Shown here in pieces: positions 47,852 to 58,258 of a stretch of 64,000 nucleotides of DNA. Location of the stretch: positions 744,001 to 808,000 of the forward strand of contig CP086683.1 in assembly GCA_030544685.1 (NCBI GenBank). The letters run 5' to 3'. How positions within the stretch are numbered: position 1 is the stretch's first letter; every line of letters begins with the position of its first letter. The position numbers were made by a program, and so were the translations under genes. Below the pieces are notes generated by a model that saw only the letters and a program-made list of their open reading frames with translations, did not search any database and was not told where the DNA came from. Source of the DNA: Pseudomonas sp. B21_DOA. GTDB taxonomy: Bacteria > Pseudomonadota > Gammaproteobacteria > Pseudomonadales > Pseudomonadaceae.

Positions 47852-49060
47852 CTAGATCGCAGCGAAGAATGGCAGGGTCAGGTACAGCTTGATCACAATG
47901 ACGTTGACGATATCGATGAAGAACGCTCCTACCATCGGCACTACCAGAAACGCGATTTGCGATGGCCCATAGCGCTGCGTCACCGCTTGCATGTTGGCAA
48001 TCGCCGTCGGCGTGGCGCCCAGACCGAAGCCGCAATGTCCTGCAGCCAGCACTGCGGCATCGTAGTTGCTGCCCATCACCCGGAACGTCACGAAAATCGC
48101 GAACAGCGCCATGACCAGCGCCTGCACGGCCAGAATGATGAAGATCGGCAATGCCAGCGCCGCCAGATCCCACAACTTCAGCGACATCAGCGCGATTGCC
48201 AGAAACAGCGAGAGGCTGACATTGCCGAGCACAGACACTTCACGCTCGAATACCTGATACAAGCCAAGCGCTGACAGACTGTTGCGCAACACCACACCCA
48301 CAAACAGCACGCAAACAAACGTCGGCAGTTCGAACGCAGTGCCATGCAGCAAGCCATTCAAGAGATTGCCAGCGAGCAGGCTGACGGCAATCAGCGCCAG
48401 CGTCTCGACGAACGAAAACGGCGTGATCGAACGTTCCTTGTTCGGCTGTTCAAAACCTCTTGGCAGTCGCGGCGCTTGCTGGGGTGTGCAGCCCGGCACT
48501 TGCACGCGCTTGATCAGCAACCGGGCGACGGGCCCACCGATCAGCCCACCGAGCACCAGACCGAACGTCGCTGAGGCCAGCGCCAGCTCCGAAGCCGAGG
48601 CCAGGCCATATTTCTCGCTGAATACCGCGCCCCATGCGGCGCCAGTACCGTGGCCGCCGGCCAATGTGATCGAACCCGTCAGCAAGCCCATCAAAGGATC
48701 GAGACCGAGCAGGGTCGCCAATCCGATGCCCATGGCGTTCTGCACCACGAGCAAGCCAATGACCGCCAGCAGGAAGATACCGACTATGCGGCCGCCCTTT
48801 TTCAGACTGGCAAGGTCGGCACTCAAGCCAATCGTGGCAAAGAAAGCCAACATCAAGGGTGTTTGCAATGATGTATCGAAGCGGACTTCAATATCGAAAG
48901 TACGCAATATCAACAGGAGCATGGCAACCACCAGGCCGCCCGCTACCGGTTCAGGAATATTGTAACTTCGCAGAAAGCCAACACGCGCAACAAGTCCGCG
49001 TCCGAGCAGTAGTACTAAAGAAGCGGCCACGAGCGTGCCGTAGAAATCGAGCTCAATCAT
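47852..49060 (-). CDS. gltS: sodium/glutamate symporter
   Basis: A 402-residue inner-membrane protein of the GltS (ESS) family with about 10-12 helices, importing glutamate with Na+. Family stretches: ARVGFLRSYNIPEPVAGGLV, LMGLLTGSITLAGGHGTGAAWG (pore loop 1), VMGSNYDAAVLAAGHCGFGLGATPTAIAN (pore loop 2). The start at 49060 has no clear Shine-Dalgarno. A palindrome at 49187-49206 upstream might be an operator. Confidence 0.95.
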   Translation of the reverse strand: MIELDFYGTLVAASLVLLLGRGLVARVGFLRSYNIPEPVAGGLVVAMLLLILRTFDIEVRFDTSLQTPLMLAFFATIGLSADLASLKKGGRIVGIFLLAVIGLLVVQNAMGIGLATLLGLDPLMGLLTGSITLAGGHGTGAAWGAVFSEKYGLASASELALASATFGLVLGGLIGGPVARLLIKRVQVPGCTPQQAPRLPRGFEQPNKERSITPFSFVETLALIAVSLLAGNLLNGLLHGTAFELPTFVCVLFVGVVLRNSLSALGLYQVFEREVSVLGNVSLSLFLAIALMSLKLWDLAALALPIFIILAVQALVMALFAIFVTFRVMGSNYDAAVLAAGHCGFGLGATPTAIANMQAVTQRYGPSQIAFLVVPMVGAFFIDIVNVIVIKLYLTLPFFAAI

Positions 49061-49377
49061 GTGGATTATTCTTGGCTAAGTATTCACTAGGCGAGCGTTT
49101 ACCTGGGCTTGACTGGTGAACCGGCTGATTTTCTCAACACTGATTACTGGGGAATTCAAGTGCCATCGATGCCTTGAACATATCGAAATGTTTCAATCGA
49201 AACATTGCGTCGGGCAACTTTAACAACCAGCTCGCGCGAATAACAAGGACAGGGATATACACTTGCCCACTTAGTTGTGACCAAAGATGTAATAGAGAAA
49301 TATCAGCAAATAAATGCCAAACCGCACATCGCTAACAGACTAGTCCTACAACAAAAACCAATTATTAAGTTGCACAA
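49061..49377. other. AT-rich intergenic region upstream of gltS
   Basis: About 320 bases without a gene. It holds the gltS 5' region, a strong palindrome at 49187-49206, and from about 49240 a noticeably AT-rich block (e.g. CAATTATTAAGTTGCACAAATAAAA) unlike the rest of the window. No open frame is credible. Confidence 0.55.
49187..49206. promoter_or_regulatory. palindrome upstream of gltS
   Basis: A perfect 8-base inverted repeat AATGTTTC-AATC-GAAACATT, with further pairing outside (CG...CG). It is 127-146 bases upstream of gltS. It has no T tract, so it is more like a repressor/activator site than a terminator. Confidence 0.5.
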
Positions 49378-49380
49378 ATA

Positions 49381-49408
49381 AAAATACCCCGATAAGTCGG
49401 GGCATTTT
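49381..49408 (-). terminator. terminator after DUF4870 gene
   Basis: Stem CCCCGA / TCGGGG with a TAAG loop flanked by A and T runs, 30 bases beyond the DUF4870 stop on the minus strand. Confidence 0.8.
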
Positions 49409-49438
49409 CATATTGCGATACAACAAACTTTCACTTGA

Positions 49439-49798
49439 TCAGTCGCCAAGTGAACGGATATCTGTACGGAAACCTTCGTTGGCTTTGACCCCTGCAATGA
49501 TCGTCAGGACCAGTGCGGCGATCGCCAGCAAACCAAACAGGAAGAAACCGATGATCAGCAGCATGAGCAAGAAGCAGATCATTGAGGCTATCGCCACCGT
49601 GATCTGAAAATTCAGCGCCTCTTTGCCCTGCGCATCGATGAAAGGGTCTTTCTCGCGCTTCATCTGCCAAAGGATCAGCGGCCCGATCAGATTGCCGAAC
49701 GGAATCCAGATCCCCAGCAAGGCGGACAAGTGACAGAACATCGCCCACTGGCGAACCTCCTGGCTCGGCTTGGGCAGCAATTCTTGCTCTTCACTCAT
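49439..49798 (-). CDS. DUF4870 domain membrane protein
   Basis: A 119-residue inner-membrane protein of the DUF4870 family (Tic20-like topology) with three or four helices: SALLGIWIPFGNLIGPLILWQMKREKDPFID is the signature, followed by FQITVAIASMICFLLMLLIIG and FGLLAIAALVLTIIAGV. GGAGAG precedes the start; a GTG at 49801 is also possible. The function is unknown. It is not clearly linked to its neighbours. Confidence 0.88.
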   Translation of the reverse strand: MSEEQELLPKPSQEVRQWAMFCHLSALLGIWIPFGNLIGPLILWQMKREKDPFIDAQGKEALNFQITVAIASMICFLLMLLIIGFFLFGLLAIAALVLTIIAGVKANEGFRTDIRSLGD

Positions 49799-49823
49799 CA
49801 CGCTCTCCTTGTGGTCAAGAACC

Positions 49824-50546
49824 TCAGTCGGCCAGTGCGGCCTTCTGCAATTCGAAGATTTCGTTCATACCCTGCTTGGCCAGCTCCAGCATGGCATTGA
49901 GCTCGTCAGGCTGGAACGGCGCACCTTCAGCGGTGCCCTGCACTTCGATGAAACCGCCGGTGCTGGTCATCACCACGTTCAGGTCGGTTTCGGCTGCGGA
50001 ATCTTCAAGATAGTCCAGATCCAGCACCGGCTCGCCCTGGTACATGCCCACCGAGACCGCGCCGATCATCTGCTTGAGCGGATCGCCGCCTTTCAGGCCG
50101 CCGCGCTTCTTGATCACTTTCAGTGCATCGACCAGCGCAACCATGGCGCCGGTGATGGACGCGGTGCGGGTGCCGCCATCGGCCTGGATCACGTCGCAAT
50201 CGACGTACAGGGTCACGTCGCCAAGCTTGGACATGTCCAGCGCTGCGCGCAGGGAGCGGCCGATCAGACGCTGGATTTCCAGCGTACGACCGCCCTGCTT
50301 GCCACGGCTGGCTTCACGCTGGTTACGCTCGCCGGTGGCGCGCGGCAGCATGCCGTATTCGGCAGTCAGCCAGCCCTGGCCCTGGCCTTTGAGGAAGCGC
50401 GGTACGCCATTCTCGACGCTGACGGTGCAGATGACTTTGGTATCACCGAATTCGACCAGTACGGATCCCTCGGCGTGTTTGGTGTAGTTGCGGGTGATGC
50501 GGATCGAGCGGAGCTGATCGGCAGCGCGACCACTTGGACGTTTCAT
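49824..50546 (-). CDS. rph: RNase PH
   Basis: RNase PH trims tRNA 3' ends using phosphate. The 240-residue protein has [58 protein letters not shown], and the catalytic region [20 protein letters not shown], with normal length. The frame is open further upstream, but the ATG at 50546 is the family start. It is divergent from yicC. Confidence 0.97.
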   Translation of the reverse strand: MKRPSGRAADQLRSIRITRNYTKHAEGSVLVEFGDTKVICTVSVENGVPRFLKGQGQGWLTAEYGMLPRATGERNQREASRGKQGGRTLEIQRLIGRSLRAALDMSKLGDVTLYVDCDVIQADGGTRTASITGAMVALVDALKVIKKRGGLKGGDPLKQMIGAVSVGMYQGEPVLDLDYLEDSAAETDLNVVMTSTGGFIEVQGTAEGAPFQPDELNAMLELAKQGMNEIFELQKAALAD

Positions 50547-50814
50547 AGGGATACCTGTACTGAGGACGGAAAACTGCCGAGCATTATAGAGCGCGGCACC
50601 GCGAGTGGGCACTGGTTAAAACCGCCGGCCGACGACCGAAACCCCTCAAACGCGCATAACCGACGGGCTGCAGCGCTTTGTCACACCGTGTGTTTGGGCG
50701 CATTCGCCGCACTGCGCTACAATCCTGCGCCTTTGCTGCCAGTCGGCTTATATTCATTGGAATCGCGCCTGCGAAACAGCGTTTCGCGCCGATCTGCATT
50801 ACGAGGTCACCGCC

Positions 50815-51678
50815 ATGGTGCATAGCATGACCGCCTTCGCCCGCGTCGAGAAAGCCGGCGTTCAGGGCACCCTGAGCTGGGAACTGCGCTCGGTCAACAG
50901 CCGCTATCTGGAGCCGCACCTGCGCTTGCCCGAATCGTTTCGCGACCTCGAAGGTGCCGTGCGTGAAGCGCTGCGTCAGGGCCTGTCGCGGGGCAAACTG
51001 GAATGCACGCTGCGCTTCACCGAAGAAAGCACCGGCAAACCGCTGCAAGTGGACCGCGAGCGCGCCGCGCAACTGGTTGCCGCTGCGGAAACCGTTGCCG
51101 GGCTGATCAAGAATCCGGCTGCGCTGAATCCGCTGGAAGTGCTGGCCTGGCCCGGCGTGCTGGTCGCCGATGCGTCCGACCCGCAAGCGCTGAACGCCGA
51201 AGCGCTGGCGCTGTTCAATCAGGGCTTGAAGGATCTGAAGGCTGGCCGCGAGCGCGAAGGCGCGGAGCTGGCTCGCTTGATCAACGACCGCCTGACTTCC
51301 ATCGAAGAAGACGTGGTAACCCTGCGTGAACTGGTGCCGCAGATGCTCGCCACCCAGCGCCAGAAAGTCCTCGATCGCTTCGCCGACATGAAGGCCGAGC
51401 TCGATCCGCAGCGCCTGGAACAGGAGATGGTCATTCTCGCGCAAAAAAGCGACGTGGCCGAAGAACTGGATCGCCTGAGCACCCACATCATCGAAGTGCG
51501 CCGGGTACTCAAGTCCGGCGGCGCGGCCGGTCGGCGCCTCGACTTCCTGATGCAAGAGCTCAACCGCGAAGCCAACACATTGGGCTCCAAAGCCTTCGAC
51601 CCGCGCAGCACCCAGGCCGCCGTCAACCTCAAAGTGTTGATCGAGCAGATGCGCGAACAAGTGCAGAATATTGAGTAA
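50815..51678 (+). CDS. yicC: YicC family endoribonuclease
   Basis: A 287-residue YicC family protein. Family members have been shown to be hexameric endoribonucleases. The start MVHSMTAFARVEKAGVQGTLSWELRSVNSR and the C-terminus GRRLDFLMQELNREANTLGSKA are signatures. It is followed by gmk 12 bases later, a conserved pairing. Confidence 0.94.
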   Translation: MVHSMTAFARVEKAGVQGTLSWELRSVNSRYLEPHLRLPESFRDLEGAVREALRQGLSRGKLECTLRFTEESTGKPLQVDRERAAQLVAAAETVAGLIKNPAALNPLEVLAWPGVLVADASDPQALNAEALALFNQGLKDLKAGREREGAELARLINDRLTSIEEDVVTLRELVPQMLATQRQKVLDRFADMKAELDPQRLEQEMVILAQKSDVAEELDRLSTHIIEVRRVLKSGGAAGRRLDFLMQELNREANTLGSKAFDPRSTQAAVNLKVLIEQMREQVQNIE

Positions 51679-52311
<633 letters not shown>

Positions 52312-52478
52312 ATCAACACTTCCCAAAATGCCCGCAGCCGCTTTACATTGGTGCTTGCAGCGCGTTGAAGGGTCTGGTCAAAAAATCAGCGCTTCCCTAA
52401 TCGCTGGTGATTTTTAAACTGCTCAGTCCGCTCGCCCAACCGGGCAGCGCGCATATTGCATTCGCTCCGAGGAATACC

Positions 52479-52742
52479 ATGGCCCGCGTAACCGTTGAAG
52501 ACTGCCTAGAACACGTGGAAAACCGCTTTGAGCTGGTCATGCTCTCTACCAAGCGTGCCCGTCAACTGGCCACCGGCGGCAAAGAGCCACTGGTTCAGTG
52601 GGAAAACGACAAGCCGACTGTTGTCGCGCTGCGTGAAATTGCTGAAGGCGTGATGAGCTACGAGTACATCGCCGAGCAGGAAATCGTCCAGGATGAACCG
52701 CTGTTCGCAGCGTTCGAGGACGAGTCGAACGAGGCCGTCTAA
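52479..52742 (+). CDS. rpoZ: RNA polymerase omega subunit
   Basis: An 87-residue omega subunit that helps assemble RNA polymerase and forms a ppGpp site. The start [34 protein letters not shown] and the segment [13 protein letters not shown] are diagnostic. An open frame extends to 52407, but the ATG at 52479 after GAGG is standard. spoT follows 57 bases later. Confidence 0.98.
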   Translation: MARVTVEDCLEHVENRFELVMLSTKRARQLATGGKEPLVQWENDKPTVVALREIAEGVMSYEYIAEQEIVQDEPLFAAFEDESNEAV

Positions 52743-52799
52743 GCCTATGCCTGGTCGACGTAGCACGGCGCGGGGTCACAGCTTTCGGCAGGATTCATC

Positions 52800-54905
52800 A
52801 TGCCGAGCATAGACGCCCTCGCCGACCGCTTATCGACCTACCTCGGCAATGACCAGGTCAACCTGGTCCGCCGAGCGTATTTCTACGCCGAACAAGCCCA
52901 TGACGGTCAACGCCGTCGCAGTGGCGAGGCGTACGTCACGCATCCTCTTGCCGTGGCCAATATTCTTGCCGACATGCACATGGACCATCAGAGCCTGATG
53001 GCTGCGATGCTGCATGACGTGATCGAAGACACCGGTATCGCCAAGGAAGCGCTGCAAGCGCAGTTCGGTGAAACTGTGGCCGAACTGGTCGACGGGGTCA
53101 GCAAACTGACCCAGATGAATTTCGAGACCAAGGCCGAAGCCCAAGCCGAAAACTTCCAGAAGATGGCCATGGCCATGGCGCGCGACATTCGCGTGATCCT
53201 GGTCAAACTCGCCGACCGCCTGCACAACATGCGCACGCTGGAAGTGCTGTCCGGCGAAAAACGCCGGCGCATCGCCAAGGAAACCCTCGAAATCTACGCG
53301 CCCATTGCCAACCGCCTGGGCATGCACGCGATCCGCATCGAATTCGAAGACCTCGGTTTCAAGGCCATGCACCCGATGCGTTCCGCGCGGATCTACCAGG
53401 CGGTCAAACGCGCCCGGGGCAACCGCAAGGAAATCGTCAACAAGATCGAAGAGTCCCTCGGCCACTGCCTCGCCATCGACGGCATCCAGGGCGAAGTCAG
53501 CGGTCGGCAGAAACACCTCTACGGTATCTACAAGAAAATGCGCGGCAAGCGTCGGGCCTTCAACGAGATCATGGACGTCTACGCGTTCCGGATCATCGTC
53601 GACAAGGTCGATACCTGCTACCGCGTACTGGGTGCTGTGCATAATTTGTACAAACCGTTGCCGGGACGCTTCAAGGATTACATCGCGATTCCCAAGGCCA
53701 ACGGCTACCAGTCGCTGCACACCACGCTGTTCGGCATGCACGGTGTACCGATCGAGATCCAGATCCGCACCCGCGAAATGGAAGAGATGGCCAACAACGG
53801 CATTGCCGCTCATTGGCTGTACAAATCCAGCGGCGACGAGCAGCCCAAAGGCACGCACGCACGCGCTCGCCAATGGGTCAAAGGCGTGCTGGAAATGCAG
53901 CAGCGCGCCGGCAACTCGCTGGAATTCATCGAAAGCGTGAAGATCGACCTGTTCCCGGACGAGGTCTACGTGTTCACGCCCAAAGGCCGGATCATGGAGC
54001 TGCCAAAAGGCTCCACGGCAGTCGACTTTGCCTACGCGGTACACACCGACGTCGGCAACAGCTGCATCGCCTGCCGTATCAACCGTCGTCTCGCGCCACT
54101 GTCCGAACCGCTGCAAAGCGGCTCCACGGTCGAGATTGTCAGCGCTCCCGGCGCACGGCCGAACCCGGCGTGGCTCAACTTCGTGGTCACCGGCAAGGCG
54201 CGTACGCACATTCGTCACGCCTTGAAGCTACAGCGCCGCTCCGAGTCCATCAGCCTCGGCGAACGCCTGCTGAACAAGGTGCTCAACGGTTTCGACAGCT
54301 CGCTGGAAAAGATCCCGGCCGAGCGGGTCAAGGCGATGCTCACCGAATACCGCCTCGAACTGATCGAAGACCTGCTCGAAGACATCGGCCTGGGCAACCG
54401 CATGGCCTATGTGGTCGCCCGCCGTCTGCTTGGCGAAGGCGAGCAGCTGCCGAGCCCGGAAGGCCCGCTGGCGATTCGCGGCACCGAAGGTCTGGTGCTC
54501 AGCTACGCCAAGTGCTGCACGCCGATCCCGGGCGACCCGATCGTCGGGCACCTGTCGGCGGGCAAAGGCATGGTCGTGCACCTGGACAACTGCCGCAACA
54601 TCAGCGAAATCAGGCACAACCCGGAAAAGTGCATCCAGCTCTCATGGGCCAAGGATGTCACCGGCGAATTCAACGTCGAGCTGCGGGTCGAGCTGGAACA
54701 TCAGCGCGGCCTGATCGCCCTGCTGGCCAGCAGCGTCAACGCGGCCGACGGCAACATCGAGAAAATCAGCATGGACGAACGCGATGGTCGCATCAGCGTC
54801 GTGCAGTTGGTGGTCAGCGTCCACGACCGTGTGCACCTGGCCCGCGTGATCAAGAAACTGCGCGCCTTGACCGGGGTGATCCGCATCACCCGCATGCGTG
54901 CATAA
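52800..54905 (+). CDS. spoT: bifunctional (p)ppGpp synthetase/hydrolase SpoT
   Basis: A 701-residue RSH protein that makes and degrades (p)ppGpp. Order: HD hydrolase (residues about 20-170, with AMLHDVIEDTGI), synthetase (about 230-340, GRQKHLYGIYKKM, AFRIIVDKVDTCYR), TGS (about 380-445, VYVFTPKGRIMELPKGSTAVDFAY), helical and zinc-finger-like region with GDPIVGHLSAGKGMVVHLDNC, and ACT (last 80). The intact HD signature marks SpoT (not RelA). It forms the rpoZ-spoT-ridA group. Confidence 0.97.
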   Translation: MPSIDALADRLSTYLGNDQVNLVRRAYFYAEQAHDGQRRRSGEAYVTHPLAVANILADMHMDHQSLMAAMLHDVIEDTGIAKEALQAQFGETVAELVDGVSKLTQMNFETKAEAQAENFQKMAMAMARDIRVILVKLADRLHNMRTLEVLSGEKRRRIAKETLEIYAPIANRLGMHAIRIEFEDLGFKAMHPMRSARIYQAVKRARGNRKEIVNKIEESLGHCLAIDGIQGEVSGRQKHLYGIYKKMRGKRRAFNEIMDVYAFRIIVDKVDTCYRVLGAVHNLYKPLPGRFKDYIAIPKANGYQSLHTTLFGMHGVPIEIQIRTREMEEMANNGIAAHWLYKSSGDEQPKGTHARARQWVKGVLEMQQRAGNSLEFIESVKIDLFPDEVYVFTPKGRIMELPKGSTAVDFAYAVHTDVGNSCIACRINRRLAPLSEPLQSGSTVEIVSAPGARPNPAWLNFVVTGKARTHIRHALKLQRRSESISLGERLLNKVLNGFDSSLEKIPAERVKAMLTEYRLELIEDLLEDIGLGNRMAYVVARRLLGEGEQLPSPEGPLAIRGTEGLVLSYAKCCTPIPGDPIVGHLSAGKGMVVHLDNCRNISEIRHNPEKCIQLSWAKDVTGEFNVELRVELEHQRGLIALLASSVNAADGNIEKISMDERDGRISVVQLVVSVHDRVHLARVIKKLRALTGVIRITRMRA

Positions 54906-54929
54906 CCTGCCTATTACAAGGAGTCCTAC

Positions 54930-55310
54930 ATGACCAAAACCGTCATCACCAGCGACAAGGCCCCGGCCGCCATCGGCACTTACTCCCAGGCGATCAAGGC
55001 AGGCAACACCGTTTACATGTCGGGCCAGATTCCTCTGGACCCGAAAACCATGGAACTGGTTGAGGGCTTCGAAGCCCAGACCGTCCAGGTCTTCGAGAAC
55101 CTCAAAGCCGTGGCCGAAGCCGCCGGCGGTTCGTTCAAGGACATCGTCAAACTGAACATCTTCCTCACCGACCTGAGCCACTTCGCCAAGGTCAACGAGA
55201 TCATGGGCAAGTACTTCGACCAGCCATACCCTGCCCGCGCCGCCATTGGCGTGGCCGCCCTGCCGAAGGGTGCGCAGGTTGAAATGGATGCCATTCTGGT
55301 CATCGAGTGA
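54930..55310 (+). CDS. ridA: RidA, 2-iminobutanoate/2-iminopropanoate deaminase
   Basis: A 126-residue canonical RidA that hydrolyses 2-aminoacrylate-derived imines, protecting PLP enzymes. Key segments: [46 protein letters not shown], and the catalytic Arg in [21 protein letters not shown] strong AAGGAG lies before the ATG, 24 bases after spoT. It is the second RidA-family gene of the window. Confidence 0.96.
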   Translation: MTKTVITSDKAPAAIGTYSQAIKAGNTVYMSGQIPLDPKTMELVEGFEAQTVQVFENLKAVAEAAGGSFKDIVKLNIFLTDLSHFAKVNEIMGKYFDQPYPARAAIGVAALPKGAQVEMDAILVIE

Positions 55311-55375
55311 TGCGCACGGCGCGGCCTCCACGCCGCGCCGACTGCTGCAAGAAAAGGTTTTGAAAGGATTCCACC

Positions 55376-56116
55376 ATGCGCAAAGCGCTAGCTCTCTCGC
55401 TGCTCGCCCTGTTTCTCGGCGGCTGCGCCAGCGACCCTGCCGACCGTGACATCAGCGGCACCTGGATCAACCAGGTGGCGATCGATGCCGCCGCCAAGGG
55501 CGGTCCCCTGCGTGAAGCGCTGCAGGCTTACGGCCCGAATCTGGAATGGGACGTCAACACCAAGGCCGGTCAGGCCCGCTACACCAACGGTTTTGAGAAC
55601 GTCGAAGGACGGCTGCTGGGCGAAGAGTCCGGCGCCTGGAAAGTCGACTTCTACGGCAGCTCCGCCAGCGAACTGAAACGCGATGGCGGGCGCCTGCGGC
55701 AAGCTGCCAGCGACAACGAACCCGAACAACTCTTCGATCGCGCACAGATCCCCGTGCCCGAAGGCGCGCCAATCGGGGCCAGCTTCGAACGCGCGCTGTA
55801 TTCGGCATATCTGGGCGGTAACTGGATCATCGCCAGCGGCCAGGGTGAAGGCGGCACCGTGCAGTTCCAGGCCGACGGCCAGGTGACCGGCCTGCCGGGC
55901 GTTGATCGTTATGCGTTGTGTCTGGCTGGTGATTGCGCATCGATGAGCAATGGCAACGACAGCATGTGGCTGCAACTCAACGGTCAAGGCAACAACTGGA
56001 TCTTTGTGCGCAAGGGCAAAGAGCTGGAGATTCTGCAGGCAGTGAATGCTGCGCTGGCGGATGAGCAACCGCAGTTTGCCGCGGGTGAGCGCAAGTGGTT
56101 GCTGGAAAAGCAGTAA
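55376..56116 (+). CDS. putative lipoprotein
   Basis: A 246-residue protein with a lipoprotein signal (ALALSLLALFLGGC, lipid Cys at residue 17). The mature part has no family I can name; it opens with DISGTWINQVAIDAA and contains VTGLPGVDRYALCLAGDCASMSNG with a Cys pair. Similar lipoproteins occur downstream of ridA in related pseudomonads. The function is unknown. GAAAGGA precedes the ATG. Confidence 0.82.
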   Translation: MRKALALSLLALFLGGCASDPADRDISGTWINQVAIDAAAKGGPLREALQAYGPNLEWDVNTKAGQARYTNGFENVEGRLLGEESGAWKVDFYGSSASELKRDGGRLRQAASDNEPEQLFDRAQIPVPEGAPIGASFERALYSAYLGGNWIIASGQGEGGTVQFQADGQVTGLPGVDRYALCLAGDCASMSNGNDSMWLQLNGQGNNWIFVRKGKELEILQAVNAALADEQPQFAAGERKWLLEKQ

Positions 56117-56143
56117 CCCGGTTCTGAATTCACATAGAACCCA

Positions 56144-56232
56144 TGTAGGAGTGAGCCTGCTCGCGATAGCGGTATGTCAGACACATTGATGTCGACTGAC
56201 ACAACGGTATCGCGAGCAGGCTCACTCCTACA
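56144..56232. repeat. REP doublet, GTAGGAGTGAGCCTGC variant
   Basis: Arms TGTAGGAGTGAGCCTGCTCG / CGAGCAGGCTCACTCCTACA around a 39-base centre; a GTAGGAGTG variant of the main family, between converging genes. Confidence 0.9.
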
Positions 56233-56254
56233 GCTGTTTTGTGAAGGCAGAAAG

Positions 56255-57112
56255 TCAGCACTTACCTTCCAGGATCGCTGCATAGCCTTCGCGATAACTC
56301 GAATACTTCGGCACCCACCCCAACGCTTTCGCCCGCGCATTGCTGCAACGCTTGCTGCCTGTGCGGCGCACGCTGGCGTCTTCCGCCCATTCAGTCACCC
56401 CCAGATACTCGCGCAACCAGCCCACCACCTCAGCCAACGGCGCCGGCGCGTCATCCACACCGATATAGAGCTGGTCCAGCTTGACGCCCTCACGGTCTTT
56501 TTCCAGCAAGAACGCCAGCAGCCCCGCTGCATCATCGGCATGAATCCGGTTGCCATAAAGCGGCGGCTCGACTGCCACGCGATAGCCACGACGCACCTGG
56601 GTCAACAGCCACTCGCGGCCCGGGCCGTAAATCCCGGTCAGGCGCAGCACGCTGGCAGGGATGCCGCTATTGAGCGCGACCTGCTCGGCTTCGAGCATCA
56701 AGCGACCTGAATATCCGGCCGCGACAGTCTCGGAGGTCTCATCCACCCATGCTCCGTCCTGCTGGCCGTACACGCTGCTGCTCGACACGAAGATCAGTCG
56801 CTCGGGCACTTGCCCATAGTCGTCCAGCCAGCTCAGCACGTTCTGCAAGCCTTGCACGTAGGCCTTGCGATAGCCCTCTTCATCGTGGTCGGTGGCCGCA
56901 GCGCAATACACCAGATAATCCACGGCACCCACCGGCCAGGTCGCCGGGCATTCTTCGTTGAACAGATCGCCAGCGACGCCGATGACGCCGTTCGGCAGCT
57001 TGGAAACGTCGCGGCGCAGGCCATGGACTTGCCAGCCAGCCGCCAGCAATTGCGTGGCCAGACGACTGCCGACATCACCACAACCGGCAATCAAAACAGA
57101 AGGCGCGGACAT
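56255..57112 (-). CDS. NAD(P)-binding epimerase/SDR-like protein
   Basis: A 285-residue extended short-chain dehydrogenase-like protein. The N-terminal Rossmann fold has SVLIAGCGDVGSRLATQLLAAG (GxxGxxG). The middle has VSSSSVYGQQDG, where a YxxxK-type motif is replaced by a Ser/Tyr arrangement; LRLTGIYGPGREWLL follows. It resembles YeeZ-like epimerases of unknown substrate. The ATG at 57112 is preferred to a longer open frame. Confidence 0.85.
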   Translation of the reverse strand: MSAPSVLIAGCGDVGSRLATQLLAAGWQVHGLRRDVSKLPNGVIGVAGDLFNEECPATWPVGAVDYLVYCAAATDHDEEGYRKAYVQGLQNVLSWLDDYGQVPERLIFVSSSSVYGQQDGAWVDETSETVAAGYSGRLMLEAEQVALNSGIPASVLRLTGIYGPGREWLLTQVRRGYRVAVEPPLYGNRIHADDAAGLLAFLLEKDREGVKLDQLYIGVDDAPAPLAEVVGWLREYLGVTEWAEDASVRRTGSKRCSNARAKALGWVPKYSSYREGYAAILEGKC

Positions 57113-57200
57113 CAGAAAACTCCCATCGGAAAGGCACAGACTAGCTCTGGCACAGGACGAACGGCTAGCAATGAAGGAAAAAAGATACTCTATTACTTTT

Positions 57201-57219
57201 GTTAACAAGAATTACTTGC
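57201..57219. promoter_or_regulatory. weak Fur-box candidate before exbB
   Basis: GTTAACAAGAATTACTTGC matches 11 of 19 positions of the Fur consensus GATAATGATAATCATTATC and has a partial palindrome CAAG-N5-CTTG. It lies 81 bases before exbB in an AT-rich tract. An iron-repressed exbBD-tonB operon would be expected to have such a site, but this one is weak. Confidence 0.3.
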
Positions 57220-57299
57220 AATAATGCACGCCACTTTTGTTCTCGGCCTCACGAGGCCTGGAAGAGCAACAACGTTTTTCTATCTCAGGTCCGGCCAGC

Positions 57300-58252
57300 A
57301 TGACACGTAATCAAACTCCCGCTTCGCCAACCACTCGACCTCGCGCCTGGAGCGCCGTCGCGGCTCTGTTGCTCAGCCTGATGCTGGCACCGACCGCCGC
57401 CTTCGCCGACGCTCAAGCGCCAGCCACCCCAGCCGCCACCGAGCAGAGCGCACCCGCTGCCGCTCCGGCTGCACCGGCCGCCACCGATCCGGTGCAGGCT
57501 GTCGACGCCGCCGAGGCACCTGAAGTTCTCGAAGCCGATAACTCCCTGGGCATGGCCCATGACCTGTCGCCGTGGGGTATGTACCAGAACGCCGACATCA
57601 TCGTGAAAATCGTGATGATCGGTCTGGCCATCGCTTCGATCATCACCTGGACCATCTGGATCGCCAAAGGCTTCGAGCTGATGGGCGCCAAGCGTCGTCT
57701 GCGTGGCGAGATTGCCGCACTGAAAAAGCCACCACCCTCAAGGAAGCCAGCGCCACGGCCGGCAAGGAAGGCACCCTCGCCAACCTGCTGGTGCATGACG
57801 CGCTCGAAGAGATGCGCCTGTCGGTCAACAGCCGCGAGAAAGAAGGCATCAAGGAACGCGTCAGCTTCCGCCTCGAGCGCCTCGTCGCGGCCTGCGGTCG
57901 CAACATGAGCAGCGGCACCGGTGTCCTCGCCACCATCGGCTCCACCGCGCCGTTTGTCGGCCTGTTCGGTACCGTGTGGGGCATCATGAATTCCTTCATC
58001 GGCATCGCCAAAACCCAGACCACCAACCTCGCCGTCGTTGCCCCGGGTATCGCTGAAGCGCTGCTGGCCACCGCGCTGGGTCTGGTTGCGGCGATCCCAG
58101 CGGTGGTGATCTATAACGTCTTCGCCCGTTCCATCGCCGGTTACAAGGCGCAGGTCTCCGATGCCTCGGCAGAAGTCCTGCTGCTGGTCAGCCGCGATCT
58201 CGACCACCAGCCTGAGCGCAGCTCGCAGCCGCACATGGTTAAAGTGGGGTAA
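57300..58252 (+). pseudogene. exbB: biopolymer transport protein ExbB, one frame break
   Basis: ExbB with ExbD uses the proton gradient to energise TonB. Repaired length is 317 residues. A signal-like start (MTRNQTPASPTTRPRAWSAV) leads to an Ala/Pro-rich periplasmic region and then three membrane helices. One A is missing from the run at 57723-57727; adding it joins AALKK to ATTLKEASATAGKEGT. The rest (FVGLFGTVWGIMNSFIGIAK, APGIAEALLATALGLVAAIPA) is normal. It is the first of exbB-exbD-tonB. A homopolymer error is likely. Confidence 0.9.
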
Positions 58253-58258
58253 TCGGCC

